Source: IMCC45349 sp047219225 (lineage in GTDB: Bacteria > Bacteroidota > Bacteroidia > Flavobacteriales > Flavobacteriaceae). Taken from it: 64,000 bases of DNA. The notes beneath the pieces are model-generated. The model did no database searches. It was not told where the DNA came from and was given only the letters and a program-made list of their open reading frames with translations. Where the stretch lies: assembly GCF_047219225.1 (NCBI RefSeq), contig NZ_CP178208.1, forward strand, positions 2,108,001 to 2,172,000. Reading direction: 5' to 3'. Positions 1-8,285 of this stretch are shown piece after piece (the first letter of the stretch is position 1; the number at the start of each line of letters is the position of its first letter). A program made the translations under genes and the position numbers.

Positions 1-74
1 CTGATAAGAACCTACTTGTTGTTAAAGGAGCTGTTCCTGGACACAAAAACGCTTATGTAATTATTCAAAAGTAA
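1..74 (+). CDS. rplC: 50S ribosomal protein L3, C-terminal end (partial)
   Basis: Only the last 23 codons are in the window, beginning inside the gene. They translate to DKNLLVVKGAVPGHKNAYV followed by IIQK and a TAA stop. The LLVVKGAVPG stretch is the conserved C-terminal end of ribosomal protein L3, which binds 23S rRNA early in 50S assembly. The stop overlaps the rplD start (TAATG), as expected for adjacent genes in the S10 operon. The identity rests on this motif plus the rplC-rplD order. Confidence 0.93.
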   Translation, partial: DKNLLVVKGAVPGHKNAYVIIQK

Positions 75-703
75 TGAAGGTAGCAGTTTTAGATATTAAC
101 GGAAAAGACACAGGTAGAAAGGCAGACCTTTCTAAAGATGTGTTTGCTATTGAGCCTAATGAACATGCTGTATACTTAGATGTTAAGCAATATTTAGCTA
201 ACCAACGTCAAGGAACGCACAAGGCAAAAGAAAGAGCAGAAATTACTGGAAGTACACGTAAAATTAAAAAGCAAAAAGGTACAGGTACTGCAAGAGCAGG
301 AAGTATCAAGTCTGGTGTATTTAAAGGTGGTGGACGTATGTTTGGTCCAAGACCAAGAAACTACGGTTTCAAATTAAATAAAAACGTGAAACGTTTAGCG
401 CGTAAATCTGCATTAACAATGAAAGCTTCTGAAAATGCAATTACAATTTTAGAAGACTTTAATTTTGATGCTCCAAAGACTAAGAATTTCACTTCTGTAC
501 TGAAAGCCTTAGACTTAGAGAACAAAAAATCATTGTTTGTGTTGGGTGCGTCAAATAATAATGTATATTTGTCGTCACGCAATTTAAAAGGCTCTGAAGT
601 TATAACTAGCTCAGAATTAAGTACTTATAAGATTTTAAACGCAAATCAAGTAGTGCTTTTAGAAGGGTCTTTAGAAGGAATTGTAACGAATTTAAGTAAA
701 TAA
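74..703 (+). CDS. rplD: 50S ribosomal protein L4
   Basis: Large-subunit protein L4, 209 residues, the usual length. It binds 23S rRNA and its long loop lines the peptide exit tunnel. The loop is visible around residues 45-95, rich in Lys, Arg and Gly (KQKGTGTARAGS, GGGRMFGPRPRNY). The start overlaps the rplC stop by one base (TAATG), which fixes the start and suggests translational coupling. In E. coli L4 also represses its own operon by attenuation; I see no matching leader because the operon start lies outside the window. Confidence 0.98.
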   Translation: MKVAVLDINGKDTGRKADLSKDVFAIEPNEHAVYLDVKQYLANQRQGTHKAKERAEITGSTRKIKKQKGTGTARAGSIKSGVFKGGGRMFGPRPRNYGFKLNKNVKRLARKSALTMKASENAITILEDFNFDAPKTKNFTSVLKALDLENKKSLFVLGASNNNVYLSSRNLKGSEVITSSELSTYKILNANQVVLLEGSLEGIVTNLSK

Positions 704-710
704 GAAGACC

Positions 711-1001
711 ATGAGTATCTTAATTAAACCAATAATCACAGAAAAAGCGACAACTGATAGTGAGTTAAATAACTGCTTCAGTTTCCAAGTGAATACAAAG
801 GCGAACAAGGTAGAAATCAAAAAAGCAGTGGAAGCTGTTTATGGTGTTTCTGTAGAAAAAGTTCGTACTATAAATGTCCGTCCAGATAGGAAAACCAAGT
901 ATACAAAAACTGGTATCCAACATGGTAAAACAAATGCTACTAAAAAAGCAATTGTACAACTGGCGGAAGGTGAAACGATTGATTTATATGCTAATATGTA
1001 A
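711..1001 (+). CDS. rplW: 50S ribosomal protein L23
   Basis: L23, 96 residues, sits at the mouth of the exit tunnel and is the docking site for trigger factor and SRP. The family pattern is clear: an N-terminal IIKPIITEKAT, then FQVNTKANKVEIKKAVEAVYGVSVEKVRTINV. It starts 7 bp after rplD and is followed 10 bp later by rplB, the standard S10 order. No unusual feature. Confidence 0.98.
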   Translation: MSILIKPIITEKATTDSELNNCFSFQVNTKANKVEIKKAVEAVYGVSVEKVRTINVRPDRKTKYTKTGIQHGKTNATKKAIVQLAEGETIDLYANM

Positions 1002-1011
1002 TTAGACAACA

Positions 1012-1836
1012 ATGTCAGTAAGAAAATTAAAACCAATCACACCAGGACAGCGATTTAGAGTAGTAAACGGTTATGACGCTATTACTACTGATAAGCCGGA
1101 GAAAAGTTTATTAGCTCCGAAAAAACGTTCAGGTGGTAGAAACAGTCAAGGAAAAATGACCATGCGCTACAAAGGTGGAGGTCATAAGAGAAGGTATCGT
1201 ATTATCGATTTTAAGCGTAACAAGCATGGAATTCCAGCGCAAGTTGCGTCTATCGAGTATGATCCAAACAGAACAGCGTTTATCGCGTTGTTAAACTATC
1301 AAGATGGTGAAAAAAGATACATTATTGCTCAAAATGGACTTCAAGTTGGGCAAACAATTGTATCTGGTGATAACGTAGCTCCAGAAATTGGTAACGCTAT
1401 GCCTTTAAGTCAAATTCCATTAGGTACTATTATTTCATGTATTGAGTTACGTCCTACACAAGGAGCTGTTATGGCTCGTAGTGCAGGTGCATTTGCTCAA
1501 TTAATGGCAAGAGATGGTAAGTTTGCAACTGTAAAATTACCTTCAGGAGAAACAAGATTAATTCTTGTTGATTGTCTTGCAACTATTGGAGTAGTATCTA
1601 ACTCAGATCATCAGTTATTAGTATCTGGTAAAGCAGGTAGAAGCAGATGGTTAGGAAGACGTCCAAGAACAAGACCAGTAGTAATGAATCCAGTTGATCA
1701 CCCAATGGGAGGTGGTGAAGGTAAGTCTGCTGGTGGACATCCACGTTCTAGAAACGGTATACCTGCTAAAGGATATAGAACACGTTCTAAGACAAAAGCG
1801 AGTAATAAATATATTGTAGAACGTAGAAAGAAATAA
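1012..1836 (+). CDS. rplB: 50S ribosomal protein L2
   Basis: L2, 274 residues, a primary 23S rRNA-binding protein needed for subunit joining and peptidyl transferase integrity. The N-terminal OB-like half contains GGRNSQGKMTMRYKGGGHKR; the C-terminal half carries the signature VMNPVDHPMGGGEGK with the conserved histidine near the peptidyl transferase centre (around residue 229). Length and both halves are normal. Next gene rpsS begins 6 bp downstream. Confidence 0.98.
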   Translation: MSVRKLKPITPGQRFRVVNGYDAITTDKPEKSLLAPKKRSGGRNSQGKMTMRYKGGGHKRRYRIIDFKRNKHGIPAQVASIEYDPNRTAFIALLNYQDGEKRYIIAQNGLQVGQTIVSGDNVAPEIGNAMPLSQIPLGTIISCIELRPTQGAVMARSAGAFAQLMARDGKFATVKLPSGETRLILVDCLATIGVVSNSDHQLLVSGKAGRSRWLGRRPRTRPVVMNPVDHPMGGGEGKSAGGHPRSRNGIPAKGYRTRSKTKASNKYIVERRKK

Positions 1837-1842
1837 TAAGAC

Positions 1843-2121
1843 ATGGCAAGATCATTAAAAAAAGGACCTTACGTTCATTATAAATTAGAGAAAAAAGTTG
1901 CTGCAAACGTTGAAGCTAACAAAAAAACAGTAATCAAAACTTGGTCAAGAGCTAGTATGATTACTCCAGATTTCGTTGGACAAACAATCGCAGTACATAA
2001 TGGTAGACAATTTGTACCTGTTTATGTAACAGAGAACATGGTAGGCCATAAATTAGGAGAATTTTCACCAACACGTTCATTCCGTGGACATGCAGGTGCT
2101 AAAAATAAAGGTAAAAAATAA
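1843..2121 (+). CDS. rpsS: 30S ribosomal protein S19
   Basis: S19, 92 residues, sits in the 30S head with S13 and contacts the A-site finger. The sequence opens MARSLKKGPYVHYKLEKKV, and the family signature HNGRQFVPVYVTENMVGHKLGEF follows at about residues 52-74, ending in a basic tail (FRGHAGAKNKGKK). Close spacing on both sides places it inside the same transcript. Confidence 0.98.
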   Translation: MARSLKKGPYVHYKLEKKVAANVEANKKTVIKTWSRASMITPDFVGQTIAVHNGRQFVPVYVTENMVGHKLGEFSPTRSFRGHAGAKNKGKK

Positions 2122-2126
2122 GAGCA

Positions 2127-2537
2127 ATGGGAAGTCGTAAAAAAACAATGGCAGAGGCTATTAAAGCAGAGAAAAAGCAAGTTGCTTTCGCTAAGCTTAA
2201 TAACTGTCCTACGTCACCAAGAAAAATGCGCTTAGTAGCCGATTTAGTAAGAGGTGAAAAGGTAGAAAGAGCACTTAATATCTTAAGATTCAGTCAAAAA
2301 GAAGCTTCTCGTCGTTTAGAGAAATTGTTATTATCTGCAGTTGCAAACTGGCAAGCTAAAAACGAAGATGCAAGTATCGAAGATGCTGATTTATTTGTAA
2401 AAGAGATTAGAGTTGATGGAGGATCTATGTTAAAAAGATTACGTCCAGCACCTCAAGGTCGTGCACACAGAATTAGAAAAAGATCCAATCACGTTACATT
2501 AGTGCTTGGAGCAAACAATAACACACAAAGCAATTAA
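2127..2537 (+). CDS. rplV: 50S ribosomal protein L22
   Basis: L22, 136 residues, binds all 23S rRNA domains and its beta-hairpin reaches into the exit tunnel, where macrolide-resistance changes map. The core runs from about residue 20 (AKLNNCPTSPRKMRLVADLVRG) to the C-terminal hairpin RLRPAPQGRAHRIRKRSNHVTL. It has an N-terminal extension of some 20 residues compared with E. coli. The first ATG at 2127 is kept because it follows rpsS by 5 bp; an internal ATG at 2148 is a possible alternative. Confidence 0.97.
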   Translation: MGSRKKTMAEAIKAEKKQVAFAKLNNCPTSPRKMRLVADLVRGEKVERALNILRFSQKEASRRLEKLLLSAVANWQAKNEDASIEDADLFVKEIRVDGGSMLKRLRPAPQGRAHRIRKRSNHVTLVLGANNNTQSN

Positions 2538-2540
2538 TAA

Positions 2541-3251
2541 ATGGGACAGAAGACAAATCCAATAGGAAATCGCCTTGGGATTATCAGAGGATGGGAATCT
2601 AACTGGTATGGAGGAAACGATTATGGAGACAAGCTTGCTGAGGATGATAAAATCAGAAAGTATATCTATGCTCGTTTATCAAAAGCAAGTGTGTCGAGAG
2701 TAATCATCGAAAGAACTCTTAAACTTGTAACCGTTACTATCACTACTGCTAGACCTGGTATTATTATCGGTAAAGGTGGGCAAGAGGTAGACAAGTTAAA
2801 AGAAGAGCTTAAAAAGATTACAGGTAAAGAAGTTCAATTAAACATCTTTGAAATTAAAAGACCTGAGCTTGATGCATATTTAGTAGCTTCAAGTATTGCA
2901 CGTCAAATTGAGAATCGTATTTCTTACAAGCGTGCAATCAAAATGGCTATCGCAGCTGCTATGCGTATGAATGCTGAGGGAATTAAAATTCAAATTAGTG
3001 GTCGTTTAAATGGTGCTGAAATGGCACGTTCTGAGCACTATAAAGATGGTAGAATTCCTTTATCAACATTCAGAGCTGATATTGACTATGCTTTAGTTGA
3101 GTCTCACACTACTTACGGTAGATTAGGGGTTAAAGTATGGATCATGAAAGGTGAAGTATATGGTAAAAGAGAACTTTCTCCGCTTGTTGGTTTATCTAAG
3201 AAGCAAGGAAAGGGTGGACGTGGTAATAACAAATCTCGTCGTAGAAAGTAA
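2541..3251 (+). CDS. rpsC: 30S ribosomal protein S3
   Basis: S3, 236 residues, lines the mRNA entry channel and contributes to the ribosomal helicase activity. It opens MGQKTNPIGNRLGIIRGW, contains a KH domain with the GxxG loop (RPGIIIGKGGQEV, about residues 73-85) and the C-terminal domain with RLNGAEMARSEHYKDGRIPLST. The tail is basic (KQGKGGRGNNKSRRRK). Starts 3 bp after rplV. Confidence 0.98.
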   Translation: MGQKTNPIGNRLGIIRGWESNWYGGNDYGDKLAEDDKIRKYIYARLSKASVSRVIIERTLKLVTVTITTARPGIIIGKGGQEVDKLKEELKKITGKEVQLNIFEIKRPELDAYLVASSIARQIENRISYKRAIKMAIAAAMRMNAEGIKIQISGRLNGAEMARSEHYKDGRIPLSTFRADIDYALVESHTTYGRLGVKVWIMKGEVYGKRELSPLVGLSKKQGKGGRGNNKSRRRK

Positions 3252-3270
3252 TTTTTTAAATTAAAGAAAA

Positions 3271-3690
3271 ATGTTACAACCAAAAAGAACAAAATTTCGT
3301 AAAGTCCAAAAAGGACGTATGAAAGGTAACGCCGGAAGAGGACATCAGCTTTCAAACGGAATGTTTGGTATAAAATCTCTAGATTCTAAGTTTATAACAT
3401 CTCGTCAAATAGAAGCTGCACGTATCGCTGCTACTCGTTACATGAAAAGAGAAGGGCAATTATGGATTAAAATATTTCCAGACAAGCCTATCACAAAGAA
3501 ACCTCTTGAAGTACGTATGGGTAAAGGTAAAGGTGCTGTAGAATATTGGGCAGCAGTTGTTAAACCTGGAAGAGTATTATTTGAAATAGGAGGTGTGCCA
3601 TTAGACGTAGCAAAAGAAGCATTACGTTTAGCAGCACAAAAACTTCCAGTAAAAACTAAGTTTATTATAGCTAGAGATTTCGAAGCTTAA
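3271..3690 (+). CDS. rplP: 50S ribosomal protein L16
   Basis: L16, 139 residues, helps position the A-site tRNA. Opens MLQPKRTKFRKVQKGRMKGN; the signature RMGKGKGAVEYWAAVVKPGRVLFEIGG is at about residues 82-108. The arginine in the region preceding this motif is the kind of site hydroxylated by YcfD in some bacteria, which I cannot judge here. Regular spc/S10 boundary spacing to rpmC (12 bp). Confidence 0.98.
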   Translation: MLQPKRTKFRKVQKGRMKGNAGRGHQLSNGMFGIKSLDSKFITSRQIEAARIAATRYMKREGQLWIKIFPDKPITKKPLEVRMGKGKGAVEYWAAVVKPGRVLFEIGGVPLDVAKEALRLAAQKLPVKTKFIIARDFEA

Positions 3691-3702
3691 TTTATTGATA
3701 TT

Positions 3703-3894
3703 ATGAAACAATCAGAAATTAAAGAACTGTCTACAGCTGAGTTACAAGAGAAGCTTAGTGAAACAAAGAAGAGTTATTCAGACCTAAAAATGGCACATGC
3801 AATTTCTCCTCTTGAGAATCCAATTCAGCTTAGAGCTGTAAGAAGATCAGTAGCTAGAATAGCAACAGAGTTAACTAAAAGAGAAATACAATAG
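3703..3894 (+). CDS. rpmC: 50S ribosomal protein L29
   Basis: L29, 63 residues, a two-helix protein beside L23 at the exit tunnel. The sequence MKQSEIKELSTAELQEKL followed by NPIQLRAVRRSVARIATEL matches the family helix-turn-helix with the conserved R(R/K)xIARI motif. It lies in the universal rplP-rpmC-rpsQ order. Confidence 0.97.
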   Translation: MKQSEIKELSTAELQEKLSETKKSYSDLKMAHAISPLENPIQLRAVRRSVARIATELTKREIQ

Positions 3895-3908
3895 TATTCT
3901 GCTGAAAG

Positions 3909-4166
3909 ATGGAAAAAAGAAACTTAAGAAAAGAACGTATAGGAGTAGTTACAAGTAATAAAATGCAGAAGTCAATTGTGGTTTCTGAAGTTAAGAAAGT
4001 AAAACACCCTATGTATGGTAAGTTCGTGTTAAAGACGAAAAAATACGTTGCACACGACGAAACAAACGACTGTAACATTGGTGATACTGTAAAGATCATG
4101 GAAACAAGACCTTTAAGTAAATCTAAGTGTTGGAGATTAGTAGAAATAATTGAAAGAGCGAAGTAA
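3909..4166 (+). CDS. rpsQ: 30S ribosomal protein S17
   Basis: S17, 85 residues, an OB-fold primary binder of 16S rRNA helix 11. It starts MEKRNLRKERIGVVTSNKMQ and contains the conserved VKHPMYGKFV and GDTVKIMETRPLSKSKCWRLVEI. The usual length is 80-90 residues. Followed after 2 bp by rplN. Confidence 0.98.
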   Translation: MEKRNLRKERIGVVTSNKMQKSIVVSEVKKVKHPMYGKFVLKTKKYVAHDETNDCNIGDTVKIMETRPLSKSKCWRLVEIIERAK

Positions 4167-4168
4167 TT

Positions 4169-4537
4169 ATGGTACAACAAGAATCAAGATTAAAAGTAGC
4201 TGATAACACTGGAGCAAAGGAAGTTTTAACTATCCGTGTTTTAGGTGGAACAAAAAGAAGATACGCTTCTGTTGGTGACAAAATTGTTGTTACTGTTAAA
4301 GATGCAACTCCTAATGGAAACATTAAAAAAGGAGCTGTTTCAACAGCAGTTGTTGTTCGTACTGTAAAAGAAGTAAGAAGACCAGATGGTTCATACATCA
4401 GATTTGATGATAACGCATGTGTACTTTTAAATCCTACGGGAGAAATGAGAGGAACACGTGTATTTGGACCTGTGGCTAGAGAACTTCGTGATAAACAATT
4501 CATGAAAATTGTATCATTAGCACCAGAGGTGCTTTAA
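4169..4537 (+). CDS. rplN: 50S ribosomal protein L14
   Basis: L14, 122 residues, the standard length, forms intersubunit bridges and contacts L19. It opens MVQQESRLKVADNTGAKEVL; the family signature (AVVVRTVKEVRRPDGSYIRF) is at about residues 69-88, and it ends SLAPEVL as in most bacteria. Start is 2 bp after the rpsQ stop. Confidence 0.98.
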   Translation: MVQQESRLKVADNTGAKEVLTIRVLGGTKRRYASVGDKIVVTVKDATPNGNIKKGAVSTAVVVRTVKEVRRPDGSYIRFDDNACVLLNPTGEMRGTRVFGPVARELRDKQFMKIVSLAPEVL

Positions 4538-4551
4538 TGTAAAATATTACA

Positions 4552-4863
4552 ATGGGAAAGCTTAAAATAAAATCAGGAGATACAGTAAGAGTAATTGCTG
4601 GAGACCATAAAGGATCAGAAGGAAAAGTTCTTAAAGTATTAATCGATAAGAATAAAGCGATTGTTGAGGGTGTAAACATGGTGAAAAAACACATGAAGCC
4701 AAGTGCACAAAGCCCACAAGGAGGAATCGTAGAAAAAGAAGCATCTATTCAAATTTCAAATTTATCGTTGTTAACTTCAAAAGGAGAAACAACAAGAGTT
4801 GGATATAGAATGGAAGGCGATAAGAAAGTAAGATTTGCTAAAAAATCTAATGAAGTAATTTAA
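4552..4863 (+). CDS. rplX: 50S ribosomal protein L24
   Basis: L24, 103 residues, an assembly initiator with a KOW motif. The KOW segment is at residues 8-30 (GDTVRVIAGDHKGSEGKVLKV), followed by VEGVNMVKKHMKPSAQSPQGG, both typical. Next gene rplE starts 5 bp later. Confidence 0.98.
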   Translation: MGKLKIKSGDTVRVIAGDHKGSEGKVLKVLIDKNKAIVEGVNMVKKHMKPSAQSPQGGIVEKEASIQISNLSLLTSKGETTRVGYRMEGDKKVRFAKKSNEVI

Positions 4864-4868
4864 TAGTT

Positions 4869-5420
4869 ATGGCTTATACTCCAAGATTAAAACAAGAGTA
4901 CAAAGACAAAGTAATGTCTGCTCTTACAGAAGAATTCGGATATACAAACGTAATGCAAGTGCCTAAACTTACTAAGATAGTAATATCTAGAGGTGTTGGT
5001 GCTGCTGTTGCAGATAAGAAATTAATCGATCACGCAATAGAAGAAATTACTAAAATATCAGGACAAAAAGCTGTAGCTACTATCTCTAAAAAGGATGTTG
5101 CATCATTTAAATTACGTAAAGGAATGCCAATTGGTGTTAAAGTAACTTTACGTGGAGAACAGATGTATGAATTTTTAGACCGTTTAGTAACTTCTGCTTT
5201 ACCACGTGTTAGAGATTTCAATGGTATTAAAGCAAATGGTTTTGACGGAAGAGGTAATTACAATTTAGGAATTACTGAACAAATTATCTTCCCAGAGATT
5301 GATATCGATAAGGTAAACAAAATCGCTGGTATGGATATTACATTTGTAACTTCTGCAGATACAGATAAAGAAGCAAAATCATTATTAACAGAATTAGGAT
5401 TACCTTTTAAAAAGAACTAA
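4869..5420 (+). CDS. rplE: 50S ribosomal protein L5
   Basis: L5, 183 residues, binds 5S rRNA and contacts the P-site tRNA. Visible family signatures are PKLTKIVISRGVGAAVADKK (about residues 32-51) and LPRVRDFNGI with the glycine-rich loop FDGRGNYNLGITEQIIFPEI near residue 125-144. Normal length and position between rplX and rpsN. Confidence 0.98.
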   Translation: MAYTPRLKQEYKDKVMSALTEEFGYTNVMQVPKLTKIVISRGVGAAVADKKLIDHAIEEITKISGQKAVATISKKDVASFKLRKGMPIGVKVTLRGEQMYEFLDRLVTSALPRVRDFNGIKANGFDGRGNYNLGITEQIIFPEIDIDKVNKIAGMDITFVTSADTDKEAKSLLTELGLPFKKN

Positions 5421-5423
5421 GTC

Positions 5424-5693
5424 ATGGCTAAAGAATCAATGAAAGCCCGCGAGGTGAAAAGAGCTAAAACAGTAGCTAAATATGCTGAAAAACGTAAAGC
5501 TTTAAAAGCAGCTGGCGATTATGAAGCGTTACAAAAGTTACCAAAAAATGCTTCTCCAATTCGCATGCATAACAGATGTAAATTAACAGGAAGACCAAAA
5601 GGATATATGCGTCAGTTTGGAATTTCTCGTGTTATGTTCCGTGAAATGGCTAATAAAGGATTAATTCCAGGTGTTAAAAAAGCAAGCTGGTAG
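5424..5693 (+). CDS. rpsN: 30S ribosomal protein S14, long zinc-free form
   Basis: S14, 89 residues, in the 30S head. This is the long C-minus type: it has the core LPKNASPIRMHNRCKLTGRP and the C-terminal RQFGISRVMFREMANKGLIPGVKKASW, but only one cysteine (near residue 52) rather than the two CxxC pairs of the short zinc-binding type. Established knowledge links the C-minus type to independence from zinc supply. No second rpsN copy is in this window. A 61-bp gap with no strong signal separates it from rpsH. Confidence 0.98.
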   Translation: MAKESMKAREVKRAKTVAKYAEKRKALKAAGDYEALQKLPKNASPIRMHNRCKLTGRPKGYMRQFGISRVMFREMANKGLIPGVKKASW

Positions 5694-5754
5694 AATTTTA
5701 TAATTGGTTAAAGGTTTAGAATCTCTAAAAACCATAACCGCAAATTAAATAATT

Positions 5755-6153
5755 ATGTATACAGATCCAATAGCGGATTATTTAACAAGAATTAGAAATG
5801 CCGTGAGAGCTAACCACAGAGTGGTTGAGATTCCAGCATCTAATTTAAAGAAAGAGATCACTAAAATATTATTCGATCAAGGATATATTTTAAGTTATAA
5901 GTTCGATGATTCTTCTGTACAAGGAACAATTAAAATTGCTCTTAAGTACACAAAAGAAACTAAAGAACCAGTGATCAAGAAAATTGAAAGAATAAGTAAA
6001 CCAGGTTTACGTAAATATGCTAGTTCTAGCGAATTACCACGTATTCTTAACGGTCTTGGTATTGCCATTGTTTCTACTTCTCATGGAGTAATGACAGGTA
6101 AGCAAGCTCAAAGAGAAAATGTTGGTGGTGAAGTATTATGTTACGTTTACTAA
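5755..6153 (+). CDS. rpsH: 30S ribosomal protein S8
   Basis: S8, 132 residues, a primary 16S rRNA binder and, in E. coli, translational repressor of the spc operon. It opens MYTDPIADYLTRIRNAVRANH, and the C-terminal signature ISKPGLRKYASSSELPRILNGLG with STSHGVMTGKQA is intact. Standard length and order. Confidence 0.98.
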   Translation: MYTDPIADYLTRIRNAVRANHRVVEIPASNLKKEITKILFDQGYILSYKFDDSSVQGTIKIALKYTKETKEPVIKKIERISKPGLRKYASSSELPRILNGLGIAIVSTSHGVMTGKQAQRENVGGEVLCYVY

Positions 6154-6170
6154 TTTAAAGCCCAAAAGAA

Positions 6171-6713
6171 ATGTCAAGAATAGGAAATAATCCCGTAGCC
6201 ATTCCAGAAGGCGTAACTGTAGAAGTTAAAGATAACGTTGTAACAGTTAAAGGTAAATTAGGAGAATTAACACAAGACTTTGATGCTGTAGAGATTAAAG
6301 TTGAGGAAGGAAATGTTTTAGTAACACGTTCTTCAGATAACAAAGAGCAAAAATCTAAACACGGCCTTTATAGAGCACTTATCAATAACATGATTGAAGG
6401 TGTGTCTAAAGGTTGGACTAAAGAATTAGAGCTTGTAGGTGTTGGATATAGAGCAAGTAATCAAGGAAATAAACTTGATTTAGCTCTAGGTTTCTCTCAC
6501 AATATTGTATTAAACGTTGCTCCAGAAGTAAAGGTTGAAACAATTTCAGAGAAAGGTAAAAACCCAATCGTAAAATTAACTTCTCACGATAAGCAACTTG
6601 TTGGACAAGTAGCTGCAAAGATACGTGGTTTCCGTAAGCCAGAGCCTTACAAAGGAAAAGGAGTTAAGTTTGTTGGTGAAGAAATAAGAAGAAAAGCAGG
6701 TAAATCAGCTTAA
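6171..6713 (+). CDS. rplF: 50S ribosomal protein L6
   Basis: L6, 180 residues, two duplicated alpha/beta domains near the sarcin-ricin loop. Opens MSRIGNNPVAIPEGVTVEVK, with the C-terminal signature RGFRKPEPYKGKGVKFVGEE at about residues 151-170. The spacing of 10-17 bp on either side places it in the spc segment. Confidence 0.98.
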   Translation: MSRIGNNPVAIPEGVTVEVKDNVVTVKGKLGELTQDFDAVEIKVEEGNVLVTRSSDNKEQKSKHGLYRALINNMIEGVSKGWTKELELVGVGYRASNQGNKLDLALGFSHNIVLNVAPEVKVETISEKGKNPIVKLTSHDKQLVGQVAAKIRGFRKPEPYKGKGVKFVGEEIRRKAGKSA

Positions 6714-6723
6714 TAAGTAAGTT

Positions 6724-7080
6724 ATGGCATTATCAAAGAACGATAGAAGACAAAGAATTAAAAACAGAATTCGTAAGATTGTTTCTGGGACAGCGTCTCA
6801 GCCAAGATTAGCTGTTTTTAGAAGTAATAAAGAAATTTATGCTCAATTAGTAGATGACGTAACTGGTAAAACTATTAGTGCTGCATCATCTAGAGATAAA
6901 GACATTAGTTCTGCAAAAGGTACAAAATCAGAAATAGCCGCTTTAGTAGGTAAGGCTGTTGCTGAAAAAGCTTTAAAAGCAGGCGTAGAAAAAATCTCTT
7001 TCGATAGAGGAGGTTATTTATATCATGGTAGAGTAAAATCATTAGCTGAAGGAGCTAGAGAAGCAGGACTTAAATTCTAA
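6724..7080 (+). CDS. rplR: 50S ribosomal protein L18
   Basis: L18, 118 residues, carries 5S rRNA into the 50S subunit. The sequence shows the basic N-terminus (MALSKNDRRQRIKNRIRKIV), the PRLAVFRSNKEIYAQLVDD strand region and the C-terminal FDRGGYLYHGRVKSLAEGAREAGL. Normal length; rpsE follows after 7 bp. Confidence 0.98.
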   Translation: MALSKNDRRQRIKNRIRKIVSGTASQPRLAVFRSNKEIYAQLVDDVTGKTISAASSRDKDISSAKGTKSEIAALVGKAVAEKALKAGVEKISFDRGGYLYHGRVKSLAEGAREAGLKF

Positions 7081-7087
7081 AGAAATT

Positions 7088-7612
7088 ATGTATCAAAAAT
7101 ACAAAAGTGCAGAGTTAGTAAAACCAAGTGGATTAGATCTTAAAGATCGTTTAGTTGGTGTACAAAGAGTTACAAAAGTAACTAAAGGTGGTAGAGCATT
7201 TGGTTTTTCAGCAATCGTAGTAGTTGGTGATGAAGCAGGTGTTGTAGGACACGGTTTAGGAAAGTCTAAAGATGTTGCTAGTGCAATTGCAAAAGCAGTA
7301 GAAGATGCTAAGAAAAACCTTGTTCGTATTCCTCTAATGAAAGGAACTTTACCTCATGAGCAAAAAGGAAAATACGGTGGAGCAAGAGTAAACATTATTC
7401 CTGCAGCACCTGGTACAGGAGTTATTGCTGGTGGAGCTGTAAGAACAGTTTTAGAAGCAGTAGGAGTACACGATGTATTATCTAAATCTCAAGGATCTTC
7501 AAACCCTCATAACGTAGTAAAAGCAACTTTTGATGCTTTATTACAATTAAGAGATGCGAAGACTATTGCTAGAGATAGAGGTATTTCTCTTGAAAAAGTT
7601 TTTAACGGATAA
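7088..7612 (+). CDS. rpsE: 30S ribosomal protein S5
   Basis: S5, 174 residues, affects decoding fidelity and mRNA unwinding. The N-terminal double-stranded RNA-binding domain runs from about residue 17 (LKDRLVGVQRVTKVTKGGRA), including FSAIVVVGDEAGVVGHGLGK; the C-terminal domain has GGARVNIIPAAPGTGVIAGG. All family landmarks are present. Confidence 0.98.
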   Translation: MYQKYKSAELVKPSGLDLKDRLVGVQRVTKVTKGGRAFGFSAIVVVGDEAGVVGHGLGKSKDVASAIAKAVEDAKKNLVRIPLMKGTLPHEQKGKYGGARVNIIPAAPGTGVIAGGAVRTVLEAVGVHDVLSKSQGSSNPHNVVKATFDALLQLRDAKTIARDRGISLEKVFNG

Positions 7613-7623
7613 TTTAGGATACG

Positions 7624-7803
7624 ATGGCTAAAATTAGAGTAACAAAACAAAGAAGTGAAATCAATCGTACACAAAGACAAAAAAGAACTTTAGAAGCTCT
7701 TGGTCTTAAAAAGATTGGTCAAACTGTAGAACATGATGCCACACCAAATATCCTTGGTATGGTTAATAAAGTAAAACACTTAGTTTCTGTAGAGGAAGCT
7801 TAA
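7624..7803 (+). CDS. rpmD: 50S ribosomal protein L30
   Basis: A 59-residue gene found by reading the gap between rpsE and rplO. It begins MAKIRVTKQRSEINRTQRQK, continues with RTLEALGLKKIGQTVEHDAT and ends LGMVNKVKHLVSVEEA. The strand-helix pattern KIRVTxxRSxI...QKxTLxALGLxK...V and the rpsE-rpmD-rplO order identify L30. Start ATG at 7624 is 11 bp after the rpsE stop; no other start fits. Confidence 0.97.
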   Translation: MAKIRVTKQRSEINRTQRQKRTLEALGLKKIGQTVEHDATPNILGMVNKVKHLVSVEEA

Positions 7804-7817
7804 AACAATACTGAAAA

Positions 7818-8270
7818 ATGGATTTAAGTAATTTAAAACCTGCAGAAGGTTCAGTTAACAATAATAGTAAAAGAGTAGGTAGAGGTCAAGGATCTGGAAA
7901 AGGTGGTACTGCTACACGTGGTCACAAAGGAGCTAAGTCTCGTTCTGGATACTCTAGAAAGTTAGGTTTTGAAGGTGGACAAATGCCACTTCAAAGACGT
8001 GTGCCTAAATTTGGTTTTACTAACATTAATCGTAAAGAATATCAAGGAATCAACCTTGATACTTTACAACAAATGGTTGACGATAAGAAAATTATAGATA
8101 CTGTAGATTTAGATACAATTATCGCTTTACGTTTAGCTGGTAAAAACGAACTAGTTAAAATTTTAGGAAGAGGAGAATTAAAAGCTAAATTAACAGTAAC
8201 TGCTCATAAATTTACTGCTTCAGCAAAGGCTGCTATTGAGGCTGCTGGAGGAGAAGCTGTAACTTTATAA
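7818..8270 (+). CDS. rplO: 50S ribosomal protein L15
   Basis: L15, 150 residues, with the Gly/Arg-rich N-terminal extension that threads 23S rRNA (KRVGRGQGSGKGGTATRGHK, about residues 17-36) and the globular C-terminal domain ending LTVTAHKFTASAKAAIEAAG. The GFEGGQMPLQRRVPKFGF motif at about residues 52-69 is diagnostic. Next gene secY starts 15 bp downstream. Confidence 0.98.
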   Translation: MDLSNLKPAEGSVNNNSKRVGRGQGSGKGGTATRGHKGAKSRSGYSRKLGFEGGQMPLQRRVPKFGFTNINRKEYQGINLDTLQQMVDDKKIIDTVDLDTIIALRLAGKNELVKILGRGELKAKLTVTAHKFTASAKAAIEAAGGEAVTL

Positions 8271-8285
8271 GACCCAATATAGACT